In this document: piece after piece, positions 52,644 to 61,581 of the stretch
Layout of the letters: the number at the start of each line of letters is the position of its first letter
Numbering within the stretch: position 1 is the first letter of the stretch
From: Thermanaeromonas toyohensis ToBE
GTDB lineage: Bacteria; Bacillota; DSM-521; Neomoorellales; Neomoorellaceae
Direction: 5' to 3'
Assembly: GCF_900176005.1 (NCBI RefSeq)
Contig: NZ_LT838272.1
Span: 3,187,501 to 3,251,500, forward strand
Length of the DNA: 64,000 nucleotides
Notes under the pieces: model-generated
Databases searched by the model: none
The model's input: only the letters and a program-made list of their open reading frames with translations
Told to the model about the DNA's origin: nothing
Translations under genes and position numbers: made by a program

Positions 52644-52799
52644 CTAGGAGTAATTATAACAAGAAAATCCCCGCTCCGGGGATTTTCTTGGTTCTTCCAC
52701 CTGTTCGGGGATCTCCGGCGGCGCGGTCCGGGGATGGGGGGTAGTAGCTGGTTGCGGTGTTTCCCCCGGCCATTCCGGGGAATCAATACGATTATACAG
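52644..52799 (-). CDS. possible small proline-rich protein, CTG start
   Basis: 51 codons if it begins at CTG, 8 bases after AAGGAGG. Its sequence (LYNRIDSPEWPGETPQPATT, then HPRTAPPEIPEQ) is rich in proline. The frame runs through a strong hairpin near its end. Codon structure and a good ribosome binding site are in favour; the unusual start and the terminator inside the frame are against. I recognise no family. Confidence 0.3.
   Translation of the reverse strand: MYNRIDSPEWPGETPQPATTPHPRTAPPEIPEQVEEPRKSPERGFSCYNYS
52661..52689. terminator. perfect 13-bp hairpin terminator
   Basis: AAGAAAATCCCCG, 3-base loop, CGGGGATTTTCTT. Strong stem with terminal A/T pairs on both strands; ends transcription in the 513-bp gap between the CvpA-like and DUF441 genes. 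The remainder of the gap holds only the possible small reading frame above. Confidence 0.75.
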
Positions 52800-52993
52800 G
52801 GTACCCACCTCCTTAGAGCCGTCCTAGGCGCCTTCCCAAACTAAGGTGCCTTTCCAACTAAAATATCCCCTTGTGTAAAAGAAGCTATACCCCTCCTTGA
52901 CCCTTAAGAGTCCAGTAATTGCTTACATAGGCTAGGGAGAGCATATAGCCATACGGCTAAAAAGTCCGGTTCCTTACCTTTGAAGGTCTCCCT

Positions 52994-53449
52994 TTAACGC
53001 AGGTATTCTACCAAATAGACTAATAAAGCAGCTATACCCCCCGCCATAAGGGGGCCTACTGGTATCCCCCCAAAAAAGGCCACACCAATGATAGACCCGA
53101 TGATCATACCGACCATCATATGGGGGTACCGCTTAAGGAGCTCTAATCCCTGATAATTAAGCAAGGTAGCCAAAAGCCCACTTAAGATGGCTATAAGACC
53201 GGTGGTACTGGTAAAGGAACGCAGAATCTCCACCGGCGCCACCCGTCCATAGGTGAAGGGGATGAGAACCGAAACAACTAAAAAGATAAGCCCCACCTCT
53301 AGCGCCCGGCGCTCTAGTAAAGGGAAAAAACGCTCTAGACTAGCAAACTCCAAAAGTAAGAGGGCAGCCGCTGCTGCCGCAATAATGTTAGAGCGCCCCA
53401 AAATACCTAAAAGCATAATGAGGAGCAGGAGGAGGGTGGAAGTGTTCAT
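52994..53449 (-). CDS. DUF441 family membrane protein
   Basis: 151 residues, ATG after AAGGGG. Four to five hydrophobic segments; GLIFLVVSVLIPFTYGRV and MVGMIIGSIIGVAFFGGIPVG are typical of the DUF441/YeaL family. Function unknown. Confidence 0.88.
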   Translation of the reverse strand: MNTSTLLLLLIMLLGILGRSNIIAAAAAALLLLEFASLERFFPLLERRALEVGLIFLVVSVLIPFTYGRVAPVEILRSFTSTTGLIAILSGLLATLLNYQGLELLKRYPHMMVGMIIGSIIGVAFFGGIPVGPLMAGGIAALLVYLVEYLR

Positions 53450-53579
53450 AAGGAAATCCCCTTGCGGCCAGGCTTCCTAGGCAATTATATGCCCCTTCCC
53501 CTCCCAAATAGTCCCCGCCGGGCTGCCACCAGAAGAGGTATCCGAAATATACTTCCCAAGGTAAGAGGACTTTTTAGAG

Positions 53580-54311
53580 TTAATCCCCCGCCGAATATTT
53601 TTTTACTAGGCCGCCATTATAGACAGGAACTACCTTTAAAATGCCTACTTGGGAGCTGTATTCTAAATCGGGCCCAAAACCCAATTCCAGGAGTTGAGCT
53701 CCGTGCAGGCTCTGCTTCAGTACCTTAAGGATGTCCGTCCTGACAGTACGATAAAACTCCCTAGCAGCTAGGGCGCCATCCCTCAATATGTAATTCCCCT
53801 TCTTTTCTAGCTCGCTTACAAGTAGACCTGCTGTCAAAAAATCCTCCAAGGAAAAGCGATCCCGGGTTCCCGCGCATAGAATTGTTATATCCCCTCCACC
53901 CATCCCGACCACCGCTTCCGCAACTGCTGGAGCATTTATCAAGGCAGCCAGAAGCACCAGGCGAGCTGGGGTCGCCTTCCGGATGGCCCGGGTACCGTTG
54001 GTAGTAGTCATGATGATCCTCTTCCCCTGTACTATTTCTGGCGTATACTCCAGGGGAGAATTTCCCAGATCAAAGCCCGGGATTTTTACCGCCCCTCGCT
54101 CGCCACCTAAAAGAACCCGTTCATCCCCTAACCGTTCCCTCATTTCGATGGCCTCTTCAGGGGTAATAACGGGTATAATCTCCAGGCAACCCGCATCCAG
54201 GGCGGCAGCGATGGTGGTGGTAGCCCTTAAGGTATCCACTACGAGGACAACTTTTCCGTTTAAGCCTTCATCAGTAGCGCTCGTAATGGTGGGAAATACA
54301 TCTATTTCCAA
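53580..54311 (-). CDS. comB: 2-phosphosulfolactate phosphatase
   Basis: 243 residues from a TTG that is 6 bases after GGAGGGG; an earlier in-frame TTG has poor spacing. It removes phosphate from phosphosulfolactate to give sulfolactate. ComB motifs: VVDTLRATTTIAAALDAGC, LLGGERGAVKIPGFDLGNSPLEY and TTTNGTRAI. comA lies just upstream, so both steps are present. Confidence 0.9.
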   Translation of the reverse strand: MEIDVFPTITSATDEGLNGKVVLVVDTLRATTTIAAALDAGCLEIIPVITPEEAIEMRERLGDERVLLGGERGAVKIPGFDLGNSPLEYTPEIVQGKRIIMTTTNGTRAIRKATPARLVLLAALINAPAVAEAVVGMGGGDITILCAGTRDRFSLEDFLTAGLLVSELEKKGNYILRDGALAAREFYRTVRTDILKVLKQSLHGAQLLELGFGPDLEYSSQVGILKVVPVYNGGLVKKYSAGD

Positions 54312-54418
54312 CCCTAACCCCTCCAACCTCGGCTCCTGTAAACTAGAATGGTACTTTGTAATAGTTTAGGGCCTGAGCGAAGATATTCTCCGCCCCGGCC
54401 CTGATTCCTCCTCACATA

Positions 54419-55237
54419 CTAAGAAATTGCAGATTTTAAAGTAGCCCTTAAAGTATCGCCACGTAAGCCTACCCGTAAGGCCTCCAGAGCCAAAACATCC
54501 TGGGGTTGTACATTACCTAAGTTTACATTGGGACCAAAACGCAAGATAAGCTCCTGTTGTTGGTGCTTTTGAGGTGCTTCCCAAATTATGTCCTCCAGCC
54601 GTTCTATTCTGCCAGCCAAAAATTCCAGTTCCTCCTCCTTAAGGGCCCCGCGGCTATCAAAGATAACTACCCCCTGGCCTGATTCCCGGCCTTCTACAAT
54701 AACCTTATAGGCTCCATCCTCTAAATCCCGCCGGATCTGGGCCAGGATAACTGTATTCTCCAGGCTATCCCGAGGATCCTTTTTGCCCACCTCGCTTAAA
54801 ACCCCTAAGCCCAGTTCTCGTGCCCGGCGAATAGCATAAGTTCTCATTTCTTGGCTTAAAGGTATAGTCCCATCAGAAACTTCAATAAAAGTATAGCCCA
54901 ATTCTTTAGCCGTCTGCAAGTAAAGTTCTAGCTTCCCTTGCCAGCAAGCTACTTCCAAGAAAGTACCCCCAGGGAAAATATCTATACCGAAGGAGCGTAC
55001 CAAGCGGATCTTCTCCCGTAACAACTCTGCCGGGTAAAATAGGGAGGTGCCGAAACCAAGCTTTAAAAAATCAATATAGGGTGCGGCCACCTTTAAAAGG
55101 TCATGCAGTTGAGCCAAACCTAGCCCTTTATCAATGACCATGGTTAATCCCTGATCCCGGGGTTTTTGCTGGCGGCCTGGTAAAGGAAACTCTAAAATGC
55201 CGTGCCAGCCACCGCAAGGCAAATCCTTCTCTATCAC
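54419..55237 (-). CDS. comA: phosphosulfolactate synthase
   Basis: 272 residues from a GTG 11 bases after GAGGAGG. It adds sulfite to phosphoenolpyruvate. ComA motifs: VIDKGLGLAQLHDLLKVA, IDFLKLGFGTSLFYP, GGTFLEVACWQGKL, FIEVSDGTIPLS and LSEVGKKDP. In archaea this starts coenzyme M synthesis; in some spore-formers it supplies sulfolactate. No later coenzyme M genes are in the window. Confidence 0.9.
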   Translation of the reverse strand: MIEKDLPCGGWHGILEFPLPGRQQKPRDQGLTMVIDKGLGLAQLHDLLKVAAPYIDFLKLGFGTSLFYPAELLREKIRLVRSFGIDIFPGGTFLEVACWQGKLELYLQTAKELGYTFIEVSDGTIPLSQEMRTYAIRRARELGLGVLSEVGKKDPRDSLENTVILAQIRRDLEDGAYKVIVEGRESGQGVVIFDSRGALKEEELEFLAGRIERLEDIIWEAPQKHQQQELILRFGPNVNLGNVQPQDVLALEALRVGLRGDTLRATLKSAIS

Positions 55238-55322
55238 TTCTACTTTCGCCTCCTCGTGAAGCAAAGTTCTAAAACTTAACTTCCTGTTTACTTTATTCTA
55301 TAGGCTTCCCCGAGGAGACAAT

Positions 55323-55598
55323 CTAACGGTGTAACCCGTAAAAAATAAGGCCCACCCCAGCCAAAATAATAAAAAATTTACCTGGTGCTATCTTCCCCGC
55401 CAAACCCCACAAGCCTAGGGCTGTAACAACTATCATTATAGTAGGGCCTACAAGGGCTAAAACAGCATTTATTTTTAAAGCTGTATCTACCCGGTTAAAC
55501 TTAAGCATAAGATAGGCAGCCGTCATTTCTACCAGGCTAGAAAAAAAGCGTAAGCCTGCCATGCCCAACACGTATTTATCGAGAAAAAAGAAAAACAT
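55323..55598 (-). CDS. YqhV family protein (DUF2619)
   Basis: 91 residues, ATG after CGGGAGGGAC. Three membrane segments; MAGLRFFSSLVEMTAAYLML and NAVLALVGPTIMIVVT are the YqhV pattern. Usually near sporulation genes in Firmicutes; function unknown. Confidence 0.88.
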   Translation of the reverse strand: MFFFFLDKYVLGMAGLRFFSSLVEMTAAYLMLKFNRVDTALKINAVLALVGPTIMIVVTALGLWGLAGKIAPGKFFIILAGVGLIFYGLHR

Positions 55599-55675
55599 GG
55601 TAGTCCCTCCCGTAAATCTTGTATGCCGGGTCGGGACAAAATAGAAGCAGGACTTAAAAAAGGGGTGATACAGCT

Positions 55676-56893
55676 TTGCAATCTTCCATGCGGCTTCCCT
55701 TTGCCCTCCTGTGCACTGTTCCCTTTATTATGGTGCTGGGAAATTCTATGCTCGTTCCCCTGCTACCTAAGATGAAGGAAGTTATGTCTGTAAGCCTCTT
55801 CCAAGTAAGCCTTTTCATTACCGCCTTTTCCCTTCCAGCCGGGATCACCATCCCTTTCGCTGGCTTTCTATCCGACCGCTTCGGCCGCAAAATAATTATG
55901 GCCCCCGCTCTTATCCTTTACGGTACTGGGGGGCTCCTGGCTGGAACGGCAGCCCTCCTAACGGCGCGACCTTATTACCTTATCCTAGGTAGCCGCATCC
56001 TTCAGGGTATAGGCGCCGGAGGAACTTATCAGCTAGCCATGGCCCTGGTAGGCGATATATTCCAGAGCAACGAACGGGCCAAAGCCTTAGGATTGCTGGA
56101 AGCTTCCAATGGGCTGGGTAAAGTTATAAGCCCTATCGCTGGGGCGCTCCTAGGATTAATAGCTTGGTTTGCGCCTTTCTTCGCTTACGGTTTCTTAGCC
56201 ATTCCTATAGGGCTAGCCATATGGTTGATAGTACGCGAACCCAAGCAGGGCATAGGCCAGCACCGCACTATAGAGAGCTATTTCGGAAGTCTTAAGCAAA
56301 TATTTAAGGAGAAAGGGGCTGGCTTGCTAGCTTGCTTTCTTGCTGGTATGACTGTACTTTTTCTTTTGTTTGGTATTTTAAGCCTTGTAGCTGATAATCT
56401 GGAGGCAAAGGGCTGGGAAGGGCTTCAAATAGGGTTGCTCCTCGCCCTTCCCGTAGGTTCCATGGCCTTGACTTCCTATCTCTGCGGTAGTTACTTACAA
56501 AAAAAGAATGCCCAAATATTAAAGATAACCCTGGTAACCGGTTTAAGTGTGGTAACGGGCGCCCTTCTCCTTATGGCTTTTAAACTACCTTTATATCTTT
56601 TTTTGATAGTGCTCATCTTTTTAGGTGTGGGTACGGGAAGTGTCCTTCCTGCGGTGAACACCCTTATCACCAGTGCTGCTTCCGCCTCCCAGCGTGGAGG
56701 TATCACCTGCCTTTATGGTTCTATGCGGTTTTTAGGAGTAGCCCTAGGTCCCCCTGTTTTTGGTCTTGCAGCCAGGGGGGGCCTCTTTCTTTGGGTTCTG
56801 GCGGCAGCTCTAACTTTCGTTATAGCTCTGCTTACCGCTTTCCTGGTCCATGTCCGGGAAATGCTACCGCCCGACCTCCTCACCCAGCCTTAA
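55676..56893 (+). CDS. major facilitator superfamily transporter
   Basis: 405 residues, TTG about 9 bases after AAAGGGGTG (an ATG follows four codons later). Twelve membrane segments. Motif A-like GFLSDRFGRKIIMAP between segments 2 and 3, and GSRILQGIGAGGTYQLAMALV for segment 4. It resembles drug/H+ antiporters, but the substrate cannot be told. Confidence 0.9.
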   Translation: MQSSMRLPFALLCTVPFIMVLGNSMLVPLLPKMKEVMSVSLFQVSLFITAFSLPAGITIPFAGFLSDRFGRKIIMAPALILYGTGGLLAGTAALLTARPYYLILGSRILQGIGAGGTYQLAMALVGDIFQSNERAKALGLLEASNGLGKVISPIAGALLGLIAWFAPFFAYGFLAIPIGLAIWLIVREPKQGIGQHRTIESYFGSLKQIFKEKGAGLLACFLAGMTVLFLLFGILSLVADNLEAKGWEGLQIGLLLALPVGSMALTSYLCGSYLQKKNAQILKITLVTGLSVVTGALLLMAFKLPLYLFLIVLIFLGVGTGSVLPAVNTLITSAASASQRGGITCLYGSMRFLGVALGPPVFGLAARGGLFLWVLAAALTFVIALLTAFLVHVREMLPPDLLTQP

Positions 56894-56933
56894 ATTTAGC
56901 TTAAGCCTAAACCTCTTTATTCTTAGCCTTAAC

Positions 56934-57644
56934 TCAATCATTTAGCTCCTTTCTTTCCCCAGTTTCCAGATAAATAGCTTCTTCGGCAATGTTGGTGGCA
57001 TGATCAGCAATGCGCTCTAGGTATCTGCTTACGAACAGGAGATAAGTGGCCTGGGTGATGGTGCGCGGATCCTCCATCATAAAGACTAATAATTCGCGGA
57101 AGATTTGGTTGTGCAGATGGTCAACCTGATCATCGCTTTCGGCCACGGCATAGGCTAATTTTACATCACCGTGGACATAGGCATCCAGGGCCTGCTTGAC
57201 CATATTCTGGGCCAGCTCCGCCATACGAGGTATATCTATCAAAGGTTTAATAAGGGGCTGGCCCGTGGCTATGATTCTATTGGCCGTCCGGGCGATGTCT
57301 ACTGAATAATCGGCTATTCTTTCTAGATCAGTAATGATCTTAAAGCCAGCAGCGATCTTTCGTAGATCCTTAGCCATGGGCTGTTGAGTAGCGATAAGCT
57401 TAAGGCACTGGTCCTCGATCTGAAGCTCCAGCTCATCCACAATAGTATCTCCCTCGATGACTTCATTGGCTATTTTGGAATCCAGCTTAGCCAGGCTTTC
57501 CACCGCTTTGGCTATCACCTGCTCCACGATACTCCCCATGCGTAATATCTCCTGCTGAAGGCTTTCTAAGGATTGGTGGAAGCTCTGACGAATGCTACCC
57601 GCCATGATCCCATCTCCCTCTAGGGTTTCTGCGGTATTATGCAT
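56934..57644 (-). CDS. phoU: phosphate-transport regulatory protein PhoU
   Basis: 236 residues from the ATG that follows AAAGGAGGTG; a second ATG 13 codons on (MAGSIRQSFH) also has a fair ribosome binding site and gives the more usual 223. Two PhoU helical repeats: MGSIVEQVIAKAVESLAKLD with IADYSVDIARTANRI, and AELAQNMVKQALDAYV with YLERIADHATNIAEEAIYL. It regulates phosphate uptake and signalling. It follows pstB. Confidence 0.93.
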   Translation of the reverse strand: MHNTAETLEGDGIMAGSIRQSFHQSLESLQQEILRMGSIVEQVIAKAVESLAKLDSKIANEVIEGDTIVDELELQIEDQCLKLIATQQPMAKDLRKIAAGFKIITDLERIADYSVDIARTANRIIATGQPLIKPLIDIPRMAELAQNMVKQALDAYVHGDVKLAYAVAESDDQVDHLHNQIFRELLVFMMEDPRTITQATYLLFVSRYLERIADHATNIAEEAIYLETGERKELND

Positions 57645-57735
57645 ATTATATTCCACCTCCTTTATTCTGTCACCTGCTGTTCTTTTATGAATATTGTATA
57701 CTTTGATATTGTATCTCTTGCTTTGTGCTCCTCGC

Positions 57736-58494
57736 CTAACCAAAACGGCCCGTGATGTAATCCTCGGTACGCTTGTCCCGCGGCCGGGTAAAAATGATGG
57801 CTGTATCATCGCACTCTACCATCTCGCCGTTTAAGAAAAAAGCAGTGGTATCCGACACCCGGGCTGCTTGCTGCATATTATGGGTGACAATCACAATGGT
57901 ATATCTTCCTTTGAGGGACAAAACCAACTCTTCTATTTTTAAGGTGGAGATGGGATCTAGGGCAGAAGAGGGCTCATCCATAAGGATCACTTCTGGCTCT
58001 ACAGCCAAGCAGCGGGCGATACAGAGGCGCTGCTGCTGTCCTCCGGAGAGGCTTAAGGCGGAAGCCTTCAAGCGATCTGCTACTTCGTCCCACAGGGCGG
58101 CAGCTTTTAAGCTCTTTTCTACAATTTCATCTAACTGCCTTTTCTTGGTTATACCGTGCACGCGGGGGCCATAGGCCACATTATCATAAATGGACATGGG
58201 GAAGGGGTTGGGTTTCTGGAAGACCATACCTACCCGCTTTCGGAGGGCTATAACATCAGTACCAGGGGCATAAATATTATGGCCATCCAAAAGTACTTCT
58301 CCAGAGAGGCGCGTGTTTTCGATAAGATCGTTTAGCCGGTTTAAGACCCGGAGGAAGGTGGATTTCCCGCACCCAGAAGGTCCTATGAGGGCGGTGACTG
58401 AATTTTCCTGGATAGTTAAGTTTACATCCTTGAGCGCCCAGGTACTCCCGTAGTAAAAATTTAAATTTCTGACTGTTATTTTAGCTTTAGCCAT
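57736..58494 (-). CDS. pstB: phosphate ABC transporter ATP-binding protein
   Basis: 252 residues. Walker [10 protein letters not shown], signature [20 protein letters not shown], Walker [15 protein letters not shown] and the Pst feature [22 protein letters not shown]. pstS, pstC and pstA are not next to it; the gene upstream is fhs. The membrane parts must be elsewhere or out of the window. Confidence 0.95.
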   Translation of the reverse strand: MAKAKITVRNLNFYYGSTWALKDVNLTIQENSVTALIGPSGCGKSTFLRVLNRLNDLIENTRLSGEVLLDGHNIYAPGTDVIALRKRVGMVFQKPNPFPMSIYDNVAYGPRVHGITKKRQLDEIVEKSLKAAALWDEVADRLKASALSLSGGQQQRLCIARCLAVEPEVILMDEPSSALDPISTLKIEELVLSLKGRYTIVIVTHNMQQAARVSDTTAFFLNGEMVECDDTAIIFTRPRDKRTEDYITGRFG

Positions 58495-58637
58495 GAAACC
58501 CTCTACCTTACTGCTAGTTTCCCTTGTAATTATAAGGTACTCCTATTAAGGGTGGATTAGTAGTTTGTTAAGCTTAAGTTAAAGTTGATGGGGATGGCAA
58601 GCTAGGCATAAAGTATGGTAATGGGCTGGATGAAAAA

Positions 58638-58670
58638 GCGGTGGCAGGGCTATATTTAACCTGCCACCGC
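58638..58670 (-). terminator. rho-independent terminator of fhs
   Basis: GCGGTGGCAGG (58638-58648) and CCTGCCACCGC (58660-58670) form an 11-bp stem with an 11-base loop. The minus strand then reads TTTTT. It lies 47 bp after the fhs stop. Confidence 0.85.
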
Positions 58671-58716
58671 GCTGTAACTCCTCTAAGTTCTTTCGAATTT
58701 AGGATAATAACCCGGG

Positions 58717-60471
58717 TTAGAATAATCCCTTGACCACACCGGTTTCCACGTCCACGTCGATCCTCCGGAAGGCGGGATCCGAAGAGGTACCAGGTACTAA
58801 CCGGATCTCGCCGCAAAGGGGAACGAGGAACTTGGCACCGGCAAAGACCAGAACATCCCGTATAGGCAAGGTCCAACCCTTAGGTACACCTTTAAGGTTG
58901 GGATCGTGGCTTAAGCTTAAGTGTGTCTTGGCCATCATAGTGTAGAAGTCTGGATACTTTTCCTGGAGAACCTTGGCCTTGGCTTCGGCAGCTGGTAGCC
59001 ATTGCACGCCGTCTGCACCATATACTTCGCGGGCTATGACCTCTACCCTCTGCATGAAAGGCATCTCTAAGGGGTAGAAGAATTTGAAATCTACCTCTTC
59101 CCGACAGGCATCGATAACAGCATCGGCTAGTTCCAGGGCCCCATCGCCGCCATACCTCCAATGATTGCTGATGGCGCACCGCGCCCCAGCCTGCTCAACG
59201 TACCGCCGTACAAGCCTGTGCTCTTCTTCGGTATCGGTCGGGAAGGCATTAATACATACTACCGGCTTGACCCCCGATTTCTTAACTATACCGATATGAT
59301 GGAGAAGATTCTCGATACCTTTTTCTAACAGGGGGAGATTTTCCTTGGTATAGGCTTCATCCAGGGGCCGTCCAGGTACCACAGCAGGCCCGCCACCGTG
59401 CATTTTAAGGCTACGGACCGTAGCTACAATAACCGAGACATTGGGTTTAAGTCCACTGTGCCGGCATTTGACGTTTACAAATTTTTCAAAGCCTATGTCT
59501 GCTCCAAAACCACTCTCCGTACAATGGTACTCGAAAAGCTTAAGGCCTATACGGTCACCTATAATAGAAGATTGACCGACAGCTATATTGGCAAAGGGAC
59601 CGGCATGGACCATTACGGGCTGGTACTCGGCCGTCCAGCATAAGGTGGGATTAATGGACTCCCGCATAATGGCGCACATGGCGCCAGCTACTTCCAAGTC
59701 TTCGGTGGTGATAGGGTTACCTTGCCGGTCATAAGCTACAATTATACGGCCCAGGCTTTCCCGTAGATCCTTAAGGTCCCGGACCATAGCCAAGATGGCC
59801 ATAAGTTCCGAGGCCACGCTCACCATAAAACCGGACTGCATAGTAACGCCGTCCATTTCATTGCCCAAGCCGATGACAATGTTCCTTAAGGCTTGAGCGC
59901 CCAGATCCATCACCCAGCGCTGCTCTATCTTCTTAGGGTGAATGTTAAGCCGTCTTAAACCTCGCTTGGCCAATTCTTCATCGGTATAGTTAGTCTCGTG
60001 TTGCATACGGGCCGTTAAGGCTACCATCATGAGATTATGGGCATTGGTGATGTTGTTAATATCACCAGTCAAGCCTAAAGAAAACTCCGTCATAGGTATG
60101 AGTAAGGCATTGCCTCCACCAGCAGCAGTGCCCTTGATGTTAAAAGTAGGTGCACTAGAAGGCTGGCGGATACAACCGCCCGCGTTTTTACCCCTTTTAG
60201 CCAGGCCCTCTATGAGCCCTAAAGTGGTAGTTGTCTTGCCTTCCCCTAAGGGGGTGGGGGTGACCGCCGTAACTTCGATGTACTTGCCGTCAGGCCTGTC
60301 CTTAAGCCTTTGTAGAATCTTCATGTAATCCAACCGGCAAAGCCTACCGTAAGGGATTACCTCATCCTTCTCTAGTCCAAGCCTGTCCGGTACCTCCTCG
60401 GGCTTAGGCATGTTTTTTTCTGCTTCTAAAGAAATCTGCCAGTCAGGCATTTGAGTAGGATCCCAGGGCAT
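58717..60471 (-). CDS. fhs: formate-tetrahydrofolate ligase, long form
   Basis: 584 residues from the ATG of [12 protein letters not shown], 11 bases after GGGAGG; the frame is open 50 codons more upstream. ATP-dependent activation of formate on tetrahydrofolate, in the methyl branch of the Wood-Ljungdahl pathway. Motifs: [20 protein letters not shown] (phosphate loop), [19 protein letters not shown] and [11 protein letters not shown]-like [19 protein letters not shown]. In wording and length ([37 protein letters not shown]) it resembles the roughly 590-residue form I recall from sulfate reducers, not the 559-residue Moorella type. Confidence 0.9.
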   Translation of the reverse strand: MPWDPTQMPDWQISLEAEKNMPKPEEVPDRLGLEKDEVIPYGRLCRLDYMKILQRLKDRPDGKYIEVTAVTPTPLGEGKTTTTLGLIEGLAKRGKNAGGCIRQPSSAPTFNIKGTAAGGGNALLIPMTEFSLGLTGDINNITNAHNLMMVALTARMQHETNYTDEELAKRGLRRLNIHPKKIEQRWVMDLGAQALRNIVIGLGNEMDGVTMQSGFMVSVASELMAILAMVRDLKDLRESLGRIIVAYDRQGNPITTEDLEVAGAMCAIMRESINPTLCWTAEYQPVMVHAGPFANIAVGQSSIIGDRIGLKLFEYHCTESGFGADIGFEKFVNVKCRHSGLKPNVSVIVATVRSLKMHGGGPAVVPGRPLDEAYTKENLPLLEKGIENLLHHIGIVKKSGVKPVVCINAFPTDTEEEHRLVRRYVEQAGARCAISNHWRYGGDGALELADAVIDACREEVDFKFFYPLEMPFMQRVEVIAREVYGADGVQWLPAAEAKAKVLQEKYPDFYTMMAKTHLSLSHDPNLKGVPKGWTLPIRDVLVFAGAKFLVPLCGEIRLVPGTSSDPAFRRIDVDVETGVVKGLF

Positions 60472-60657
60472 CGAATTATCAACCTCCCTTGCAAGAAATG
60501 GTCTAGCCATCTGGCCGGTTATTCTCCTAAAAATTATTTCGCCAAGAAAGGGACAGTTCCTTCTATAAAACTTTGATATAAAACTTTTATGAGGATAAAA
60601 AATTAAACTTAGTAAATCCAAAAAGTAAACCTAAAAAATATGCCCTCCCCAACCACA

Positions 60658-61497
60658 TTAAACTTGTAAAAGCTCCAAACTTAAATCTAGGGCAGAAACG
60701 CTATGGGTTAAGGCACCCACAGAAATAAAATCGACTCCTGTGGCGGCCACCTCCGCTACCCTATCCAAAGTAATGCCCCCGGAAGCTTCCACCAGGGCGT
60801 ATCCTTGAGCCAGCTTTACTGCTTCCCGCATTTCCGCCACCTCCATGTTATCAAGCAAAATAAGATCGGCTCCGCCCTCTAAAGCCTCAGCCACCTGTTC
60901 TAGGGTCTCTACCTCTACTTCCACTTTCGTAGTAAGGGGTATGACCTCCCGCACCCGCCTTATGGCCTTAAGAATACTCCCGGCCGCCTTTATGTGATTA
61001 TCTTTAAGGAGTACGGCATCCCCTAGATTCCACCGGTGGTTGATACCGCCTCCTATACGTACGGCATATTTATCTAGAAGCCTAAGACCGGGCACAGTTT
61101 TACGAGTATCGCATATCCGGGCCTTATAGGGTTTAACCTTTTCTACATATAGAGAAGTGAGGGTAGCGATGCCAGACATGCGTTGGAGGAAGTTTAAGGC
61201 TACCCGTTCACCACCCAGGATAGCCAGCAAAGGCCCCTCCACCCGGGCCACCTCTTGTCCAGCTTGTACACGCGTACCTTCCGGTACAAGCGGAATAAAA
61301 GTACAACCAGGGGGACAAAGCTTAAAGGTAAGCTCAGCCACCGGGAGTCCGGCGATGATACCTTCTTGTTTAGCTAGTATCGTTCCATAGCCCTTGTCAG
61401 CAGAGGTAAAGAGGGCCAGACTGGTTATATCCCCTACTCCTAGGTCTTCTTCCAAGGCCCGGCGAACTATTTCCGTTACCGCAAGTAAGTTAAGCAT
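60658..61497 (-). CDS. nadC: nicotinate-nucleotide pyrophosphorylase (carboxylating)
   Basis: 279 residues. Turns quinolinate and PRPP into nicotinate mononucleotide. Motifs: EEDLGVGDITSLALF, ERVALNFLQRMSGIATLT, CDTRKTVPGLRLLDKYAVRIGGG, HRWNLGDAVLLKDNHI and EVEVETLEQVAEALEGGAD. Last of the nadA-nadB-nadC series. Confidence 0.97.
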   Translation of the reverse strand: MLNLLAVTEIVRRALEEDLGVGDITSLALFTSADKGYGTILAKQEGIIAGLPVAELTFKLCPPGCTFIPLVPEGTRVQAGQEVARVEGPLLAILGGERVALNFLQRMSGIATLTSLYVEKVKPYKARICDTRKTVPGLRLLDKYAVRIGGGINHRWNLGDAVLLKDNHIKAAGSILKAIRRVREVIPLTTKVEVEVETLEQVAEALEGGADLILLDNMEVAEMREAVKLAQGYALVEASGGITLDRVAEVAATGVDFISVGALTHSVSALDLSLELLQV

Positions 61498-61581
61498 ATA
61501 GAACTACCAACCCCCCATCCAAGGATTAGTACGTTTTGCAAAGGATACTTGGGGAGGCGAAGGCGTTTTTAATTTTTAACT

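Noticed and set aside
57645-57809. N-terminal extension of PhoU
   Set aside because: The extra frame overlaps pstB, and strong ribosome binding sites exist at the two ATGs downstream.
60472-60621. 50-residue extension of formate-tetrahydrofolate ligase
   Set aside because: It has no family resemblance, and a ribosome binding site precedes the ATG of MPWDPTQ.
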